This document shows positions 56,895 to 64,000 of a DNA stretch of 64,000 nt, in pieces. Numbering within the stretch: position 1 is the first letter of the stretch; every line of letters begins with the position of its first letter. The position numbers and the translations under genes are program-made. The stretch spans positions 3,162,001 through 3,226,000 of the forward strand of contig NC_089560.1 of assembly GCF_040115645.1 (NCBI RefSeq), in the 5' to 3' direction. Source of the stretch: Euwallacea fornicatus (Eukaryota; Arthropoda; Insecta; Coleoptera; Curculionidae). The notes beneath the pieces are model-generated. The model saw only the letters and a list, made by a program, of their open reading frames with translations. It searched no databases and was not told the DNA's origin.

Positions 56895-57490
56895 CCCGAC
56901 CGCGATTTACCTTATCTTCATGCCAAAAGAGTCATTAGATGATCATTGCTTCAGTTGCCTGACTTTTAGTTCCATGGTCGATCTGAAATCAAGAGAGAAA
57001 TAATATAGAACCGGGGACTCCTGCTGTTAAACCGGCAGAGCAAATTTTCATATTACATTCAATTTAGCATCAGTGCCGCATTTTGTGGGAACGTCCAATA
57101 AAACGTTTCATTATGATCAAAGCTTTTAAACTGATTTTAATCGGTAAAACTTGTGCACATGCCAACCTTAAAATCAGTTTGATTTAAATGAACGAAATCA
57201 AATTTGATTTATCCCGGGAACGGCTTACCTTATCGTCATGCCGCAACGGTCAGTAGACGATCATGACTCCGGTTGCCTGCCCATGACGGATCTGAAATCA
57301 ATAGGGAAATAATGTAGGATTAAGGGCTCCTACTTTGTTGTTACTGGCACAGAAAATTTTCCTATTACATTCACTTCAGCGCCAATACCATATTTTGTTT
57401 GGATGTCCCATAAAACGTTTTATTGTTCCCACGGCTTTAAAATTTATTTTAACCGGGAAAGTCTATGCACATGTCACCCTTAAAATATGG
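56895..57490. repeat. Tandem duplication, 318-bp period
   Basis: Unit 1 (about 56,895-57,170) and unit 2 (about 57,213-57,490) are collinear: TTACCTTATCTTCATGCC (56,907) / TTACCTTATCGTCATGCC (57,225); GATCTGAAATCAAGAGAGAAATAAT / GATCTGAAATCAATAGGGAAATAAT (56,980 / 57,293); ATAAAACGTTTCATTATG / ATAAAACGTTTTATTGTT; and GTGCACATGCCAACCTTAAAAT / TATGCACATGTCACCCTTAAAAT. Roughly three-quarters of positions agree. No open frame spans either unit, and it matches none of the transposons in the window. Confidence 0.8.
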
Positions 57491-59164
57491 GCAATGAATC
57501 AGAAGTGGGAAACAAAAGTGTAAAATTGAATTGTTTATTTTGTGATTTTAACTGAAATGTGGTTATTTACAAGCGATTACAAAAGCTGAACGGATTTTCG
57601 AACTAAATGCAGCGTTAAATGTTTGCCGGGGGGCATTCCATCGCAACCACTCCTCGGTCTTGGATTTATTTGTCGCCGCGAAAACTCCACTTTCTGTATT
57701 AGAAAACCTTGTTAAGGGGCAAAAAAAAACAACTTTTTCCGTTATTTTGTTTGTTCTCACATAGGATCGGAGGTTGCGGGAGCGGCGGAATTGCACAACA
57801 TTATCAGATGAAAGTTACTGAGAATGGCATTTGCTCTTTGCTACGGGTTCGGACGAAAACGCCCGTTAAAAACGTGAACTATCCGCTTCAAACGAACGAG
57901 CGCATTCTTGAAAAAAAAAATAAAAATAAATAAATAAATAAAAACACACACACACACACACACAACAAAACGAGAAATAGAGCTTGTCGAGATAAGGATC
58001 AGCAACATTGCGCACTAATAAAATTTTACCGTTGGGCCAGTTAGAAGCTCATTAATCATATTCTCTCCCACTTCTAGACAGGAATCGAATTCGAGACATG
58101 AAAACTATTATTTGGTAATTCTCGTAATGGCGAAACAGGAATGGCGTGACGATGAGAATAACAAAAATTCGCGTGCAGTTTTGTGTACGGCAGCTTTTCG
58201 TGCATTGCCCAATCGGGCCGCTGTAATGAATACTAAAACTAAAATAGACCGGCTAATAGGAGTCCCCGCATTCCAGTTTAATCGTCCAAAAAGTCGATTT
58301 GAAACTGTCAATGCACTTTTTTGCGGGTTCGAGCCCAGTTAATGAAGCCCCTAAACGGGTGATTGAGACGTTTGTCAAAGGGCGGAAATTTACCCTCGAG
58401 GAGGAAATAAAGTTAAGAAAACTAATAACGTCAAAATATTAATTTCGTCATAGTTCCGAACCAATTATTGTTTGCAAATAATGGTCACGAACACAACAGA
58501 CTACGACAGGTATTGAAAACAATAATTCTGCGGTTCGCTGACCACAATATTGAAGTACTTTTAGGTCCGCAACTGCCAAATGGAACCTTTGTAATTCAAT
58601 TTTGCCCGCAATGTAAAATTGGGATTAGAGAATAATTTTTGATCGGTCATGTGTTAAATGGATTATTCACGGGCACATTGGGTAAAAGTGTAGCGGATGA
58701 ATGAGTATTAAATATTATGAATTGGTGGTTTTTTGATGAAGAGCGAGGGAGAGTAAAAATGACACGAAATGCCAGATAAGGCACAAACCGTTCGAGTGAA
58801 GGTGATGCGCAATGATACATTATTAAATGATACGGTGCTAATGCGTTGTTAAACGTTCATCATAGTGGTAATGACGATTTAAGTGATTCCTAATGTGGCG
58901 AGCGTTCGACTTCAAATAGCACTGTTTCGCACTTTATTGCACTGTTCGGCCATGACGAAAAATTTCACCAAATCGCCCCATTTTTTTAACCCCTTGGCAT
59001 CTAATACTCCTTCGCTTTGCTCTCCCTGTATAGAGAGTGATTTGAAGCATACATTGACTCTTACTTCATCATATAGAATTGTAGACAGTAGCAGGACTTC
59101 GATATTCCCAATTTAAGCAGAAAAATACCTAAACGTGCCGGTGAGAAGGTGGTGTAAGAACATC
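57491..59164. other. Intergenic, no supported gene
   Basis: Contains a compound A-rich/(AAAT)n/(CA)n microsatellite at 57,911-57,964. Short frames (57,563-57,796; 57,709-57,933; 58,112-58,342) have no domain. The GGGTTCGAGCCC at 58,324 resembles a tRNA B box, but no A box or cloverleaf fits. Confidence 0.35.
57911..57964. repeat. Compound microsatellite, (AAAT)n then (CA)n
   Basis: Poly(A), then TAAA/AAAT units, then about ten CA units. Confidence 0.95.
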
Positions 59165-60065
59165 GCGTACGGGCGTCACCACTTCAAGTGGAAACATAGG
59201 GATGGTGCAAGTGGGAGAAGGACCGCATGAGGTTTAATATGCCCGCGACGAGGACCGACAAAGCGGGCCGCGAGTCTAGCGGCTGACCAGGGCGGAGCAA
59301 GTCCGACCGACGTGTCCACCTCGATGTTTAGATTAGTATCGACTTTGCTGCCTTAACGGCGATGGAAGTTTTTACGGATATCGAGGCAGAAACCAGCAGT
59401 GCAAATTGGTAAACGAGCGATCAATCCATTTCTAGAACTTAAACGACTGTAGGATCCAGTAGTCAAATCAACCGCCCTGTACGTAGTTTTTAATTGTATC
59501 GCATCGGGTCTTCGGATCAGGTCGAGGCTCTGTCCGAACGGTCGTAACTTGTAAATAGAGTCAGGGTTAAGCTATTGCTAAGGAGATGACGTACCCCTTT
59601 GGTAGACTTTGGTCGGTGCGTGAGGATTCCTGTCGAGTTACTTTGTCGGCATCGGTGTTGCTCATGATGAGCTTCGTCGGCCCTAATATTGCAGACGCAA
59701 CTACCGCCGACGAACGACCTCTCATCAGCTTCGGCACCGCGATCCAATGCGGCGGGTAGTGCGTCTGGTGTCGATGGCACCCCCAACCATGGTACGCCCG
59801 TGGTGCGCTGCCGGGGGGTTTAGTATTTAAGACTTCACCGGAGACGCGGATTTCCTATTCTGTTCCAACTCCGATTTCTATTGATATTCGATTCGATTTT
59901 ATTTCAAAGTGAAGAGCAACGTCGGGTCCACCCTCATAAACCCATTTTTGAATTACACCCTAGATTAACGAAATAAAAACCTACATGAGTAAAAATTCGG
60001 AAACGGGTAAGATCTGGTAAGACTGGCAGCCTCGATACCCACTTTATTGGTCGTATAAAAGTTCC
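59165..60065. repeat. Foldback element, copy 4, with nested repeat
   Basis: Left arm 59,168-59,330: GTCACCACTTCAAGTGGAAAC, GTGCAAGTGGGAGAAGGACC and GACGAGGACCGACAAAG. After it comes a reversed inner right-arm segment (GATTAGTATCGACTTTGC, 59,350 area). A right-arm remnant lies at 59,985-60,050 (TAAGATCTGGTAAGACTGG, CCCACTTTATTGGTCG). The LTR-like repeat at 59,553-59,940 lies between them, as if inserted into the element. Confidence 0.6.
59553..59940 (+). repeat. LTR-like interspersed repeat, copy 2
   Basis: Shares with 51,951-52,258 a start segment (GGGTTAAG...GATGACGTACCC against GGGTCAAGGATGCGACGTACCC) and an end segment (GGTACGCCCGTGGTGCGC, then TTTAGTATTTAAGACTT). The middle is weakly similar. 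Downstream sequence to about 59,940 may be the R/U5-like part. No coding sequence. The frame at 59,517-59,786 on the minus strand is not supported. Confidence 0.45.
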
Positions 60066-62690
60066 CTGCAAACACACGTAGACGGGACGACGTCTAAATT
60101 TGCCTTTTTGCCTGCAAAGTGCCGGAAATTGGAGAAGACCCCCCCTCGGCCTCGCCAACAATGTACTTTCAATTAGGAAACTGCTTTCGCCTGTTTTGAC
60201 AAACGGATTTAGCACAAAAAGGACCTTTTTTATCAGTTGTCCTTGTGATTAAATCCAATGAAAAGTAACGAGATAAATTCGATATTCTTTAATACAGCAA
60301 CAAAGCGTTGTCCTGCATTGGAGAGGTAAAACCAGAACAAAATGTAGCCCGTGTGCTCTTATAATAGCAGAACGACGTCGCTGAATTTCCCACTTGAGAG
60401 TAAAAGCCCAGATATTTTATTACCGCATGAAATTTTTATTTTATGTTCTTTTAAGGAAAAATGATGTCGGATGCATATAAGGACATGCCATTTATGGCTG
60501 CATTTCGCGAAAACAAATTTATATTAACGACCGTTGAGAAGGAAAAGTGGGTTTAGGCCTTGGGCTTGGGAGTTGCACTTGATATGGATATTTCGTGGTT
60601 TGAAGCACATTTTTACCACTAAATCAACAGCGTGCAAGTGACACCGACGTGGCAAACCCGCAAAAATAGGATGCAGCCCCATATCTGCGTCCTGGTCGAT
60701 AAATTTATTTTCTGAATACAGCCAGCCAGAGAATATGGCATTAAAAATTTTTTATTACCTTGGCTCGCATCCTGATTCTTTCCATAAATCAACACTGACG
60801 ACAGCCGAGTCCTTCCGATAAAACGAGCATATTTCATTTGTAATTTATTTTAAAAATAAAGGCCAATTTCCTTTGAGAAGATAAAAGTTTTTCTTATTTG
60901 TGCCTGCGTTCGATGTGTCTTGAATACATAGCGTCTAAGTAGAAAAATGAAATTCCATATTAAATCGAAAATCTTCCTCTCGGGTTCAATATTTTACCCT
61001 TTTCCAGCCGAAGCTTTGCTTTAATGTTTTGTCGAATAAATATGAGCCATTGTCTGTGCAAAATTTATTCCGGCCATATTAATCTTTCGACGGATGAAGG
61101 GGAGGGAAGAGTTTTCATATATCTGCTCCGGTGACATGTCCCAAGTTACTTCCCGAGAGATAAAAACGTCAGCGGTAAATCCAATTACCCAAAATGCATC
61201 CCTCATGCATTTCCCTCCTCCACAAAAGCACATAAAATGAAAGTTTCATTGGATAATAAAATACCACGTGTAACATGCGGTAATGCAAGTGGCGAATTCA
61301 GCATCTCTCCTTGTACGTACTTGGAAAGATACAAAATAAAATACGTTTTCCTTCCCTACGCCTGCTCCCCCTTTTATCAAGGCCCAATGAATGCAAATGT
61401 GAAAAGTATTTTTGAAATTTCGACCTTTCGAAGAATATTTCCATGGCGGGATCGGAACGTAAATAATTAAATCAGGACGGTCCTCATTTCTGGTTTGGTT
61501 CCCGCTAGAATTAAATTTTCTTTTAACATGAAAATAATAAAGTTTACGTAGCCGGAGTTGTTCTAGATAAAAGCGAGTTTTTGGAATATCATAGAAATAA
61601 AATAGCTAAAGCATACAAAATTCACCATTGTCGAGTTACCCTAAAATATTTCATAACGTAAGCGCAATACTTGTATTCCGAACTCCTTCACTCCATAATA
61701 TTTTTATCATGATCTAAGGCATAATAAAATTCAAGCTGTGTCTGTGCGCAAAAATAATTTATTATCTTTTCCGTACTTTCTTTTGTATATAAAACTCTAA
61801 AACCGCATTGCCCTCTTAAAATTATTACGCTCTTAAAAGCGGATTTATTTCGGAACGTTTTAATGCCTCACCTTTCCGGAAAGCTTAATCATTTTGACCA
61901 ATTTTTAACGAGGAATACATTTTTGAGAAAACCGGTTAAAACGTGTACATTGTTCGGGAACCGGGCAGGGCTGCTGTAATAAAAACAGTTGTTCTCGGCG
62001 ACCTTTAACGACGGGGTTGCTTGCGACCGGTGCAAAGTGAAACTAATTTAATTTCAATCCAGAAATTTAAAAATTCTCTTTAAAAAAAAGATGTTGCAAT
62101 TTTTCCTTTTTTTTTGTGATTTTTCACTTTCTGTTAGAGGAGAAAATGAAATTCCGTCTCCAGATCAAGGTAAAATTTGCCTCCTCAAACTAGCAAAAGA
62201 CATCCGCATTCCTTGAAACAGCTGCCTACTTTAATATTAAAACATAAAGAGCATTGAGCTCTGAAGCCGGCTCTATCATGATAAAAGGACGAGAAATACA
62301 ACTCTATCCAATGCTTTGATATTGCGGACTTTTTGTCGAAACTGTATGAATGGGATTGTGCTCTAGAGGAGCATATTTCACTACGAATTATACGCGTAAT
62401 CTGAGCTTACTCGAAATAAAGATCTGAAAGGCCTTTAATAAATAATATTTTATATGATAGTGCATATTATAATATTTATAGATGAGTACAAAAATTATGA
62501 ATGACCCAGTAAACTTTTCCGCAAAAGTTAGGGATATAATGATATTTTGGAAATTGCTTGAAGCGTGCAACAAGAATGGCTTTTTTGTAATCCCTGACAA
62601 AAAATAAGTAAAAAATTATTGTTGACGTTTTTTAATTTGTTTAAGAAAACCAAAAAAAAAATTAATAATTTGCGAAATTAAGAATATCAT
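60066..62690. other. Intergenic, no supported gene
   Basis: AT-rich sequence with short unassigned frames (60,619-60,837 minus; 61,021-61,233 minus; 61,237-61,470 plus). No repeats or domains recognised. Confidence 0.35.
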
Positions 62691-62700
62691 AAAAACTACT

Positions 62701-63640
62701 TCAGTATGTTGTGTGTCCTCCCTTAACGTGTACAACTGGTTCACATCGTCGTGACGTACTTTCATTAAGTTGGTTCACTTTGTCTTGTAGTAAATTTTCC
62801 CATAACTGCCGAAAGAATTCTTGGAGCTGTAACATTGTTTGGGGACGTGCCGAATGTTCTTCAGCCCTTCTTTGCAACATGTCCCACACATGCTCAATGA
62901 TGAGATTAAGATCAGGTGTTCTTGACGGACGTGGTAAATGTTGGATATCTACATTTTCAAATCCGTCTATAATGCTTGCTGCACAATGTGTCGGGCATTA
63001 CCATCCAGAAAATCAGAAATTTCATGCTATAGCAGTTTGAAAATTTGGCAGAATGTTGTTAATCATGACGTCTTCACATATTTGTGCGTTCGCGCTTCGT
63101 TCACTTAAGTACAAGTCATTTTTCCCACCGTAGCAAATTGCTCCCCAAACCATTATCGTGTCTCTCCTAACAGGATGGACTTCGTGTGCAGTTCTTAAGG
63201 TTCTGCGTACTCCAGAGCTTGTCCAGACACGAATACGCCGATTATCGGAAGAACGGCCAAACCTGGACTCGTCCGTGAAAAATACAGAACGCCACTCTTT
63301 ATCTCAATTGATGTACTCTCCTGCTCACTCTAGTCTTCCAAGTTTAATTTCTTGGATAAGGGGAACTCGTCTTAAAAGACTTCTCGAGACTACGTCCGCT
63401 GCTTTAAGTCTCCTAACGAATTGTTTCCACAGAAACTTGAAGTACCGGACAAATGCCTACATATCGTCAAGGCGCAGTCTCTTCGCGCAGAAACTGTAGT
63501 AAGTCCTGTGCGCCGTCTTCTACGACGTTTCCAGTTTGTCGAAACCTTGTTAACGGTCTGGATATCACACTTTAAGAAACGTGGACCAACTGGGCAGCAT
63601 TCGGTTGGTTTAATCCAGTCTACGGCACGCCTATAGCCCT
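62701..63640 (-). mobile_element. Tc1-like transposase relic (minus strand)
   Basis: Minus-strand transposase with most domains present but several frameshifts. The N-terminal region is at about 63,480-63,610 (RRRTGLTTVSARRDCALTI, RHLSGTS). The first catalytic block FFTDESRFGRSSDNRRIRVW is at about 63,220-63,290. HPVRRDTIMVWGAICYGGKN (about 63,110-63,175) and LYLSERSANAQICEDVMINN follow. A degraded middle has lost the second D. The last part is PDLNLIIEHVWDMLQRRAEE and SRRCEPVVHVKGGHTTY, with TGA at 62,701. The final 62 codons are open. Possible AT-rich ends near 62,650 and 63,800 resemble each other only weakly. Confidence 0.88.
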
Positions 63641-64000
63641 ATTTTGTTCTCCAAACCATTATGAAAATGTTCTAATACCTTTGTACAACCAAGTAAAGCA
63701 ACAAGAACCACCCAAATGGTATGACGTCCGTTATAAATGTTTTGATTAGGTTTGAAGGGAAAATTTGAAATAATTATAATACTTAATTTTTTTATCCATG
63801 TCACTTGTCATTGCTTTAAGAGTGATACAAAAATAGATTTATTTACCAGCTTGCTATTTGTCATTTGTTAAGATTTGACAATAGCCCTAAATTTTGTGGA
63901 GCAGTTTATGTCATCTATAAAATCCCCCTTCTTTTGCTCGTTCAACGCCCCATTTCCAACGCGGTTCCAAAAGCTGCTTGCTCCTCACATTCACCCTCCG
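63641..64000. other. Flank of the Tc1 relic
   Basis: AT-rich. May contain the outer 5' end of the Tc1 element near 63,750-63,800. Nothing else seen. Confidence 0.3.

Noticed and set aside
58240..58340. tRNA-like B box GGGTTCGAGCCC
   Set aside because: No A box at suitable distance and no cloverleaf.
1..64000. CRISPR arrays, prokaryotic operons, rRNA genes or a new multi-gene system
   Set aside because: No regularly spaced identical repeats with unique spacers, no rRNA-like blocks, and no clustered intact genes; the only coherent multi-part structures are transposons and one LRR gene.

Overview
This window looks like a stretch of insect nuclear genome. A beetle-like, transposon-rich insect is my guess, but no marker here fixes the order. 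The evidence is a three-exon gene with GT-AG introns, the absence of operon-like gene packing, and a very high load of Tc1/mariner-type DNA transposons and TA-flanked miniature elements. It is gene-poor: I can support one host protein-coding gene, plus two exon-like open frames of unknown identity.

The host gene lies on the minus strand between about 1,301 and 5,900. It encodes a secreted or surface leucine-rich-repeat protein of 401 residues: signal peptide, LRRNT cap, about ten LRRs, LRRCT cap, and a hydrophobic C-terminus that could be a GPI signal. Exon phases and the total length agree exactly with the three-exon model. Its 3.1-kb first intron holds two dead mariner-like elements.

The rest is mostly layered transposon debris. 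(1) A mariner family is present at 7.06-8.12 kb, 20.4-21.4 kb, 36.0-36.9 kb (reverse) and 51.7-54.8 kb. The last copy is split by an LTR-like repeat that is itself split by a Tc1 element with good terminal repeats. (2) More distant mariner/IS630-type relics lie at 3.3-4.3, 4.5-5.2, 17.2-18.1, 28.9-29.7 and 38.98-40.01 kb. The first and last of these are copies of one element. (3) Tc1 (DD34E) relics lie at 19.05-20.38, 43.9-44.3, 47.0-47.3, 52.26-53.71 and 62.7-63.6 kb. (4) TA-flanked miniature elements with terminal inverted repeats lie at 11.19-11.79, 13.90-14.48, 24.79-25.69, 32.76-34.40, 46.52-46.86 and 49.99-50.84 kb. (5) A foldback family with arms of about 130-190 bp recurs at 0.16, 8.4, 11.8, 30.2, 55.7 and 59.2-60.1 kb.

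Between these lie degenerate tandem arrays (35.1-36.0, 40.5-42.7, 48.0-48.6, 55.5-55.7 kb), a 318-bp-period tandem duplication (56.9-57.5 kb), a few microsatellites, a duplicated 55-bp octamer-containing element (21.58 and 46.18 kb) and a long perfect hairpin (55.23 kb). I found no rRNA, tRNA, CRISPR array or prokaryotic-type system. The most informative content is the stratigraphy of the transposons and a few unexplained structured or duplicated non-coding elements.
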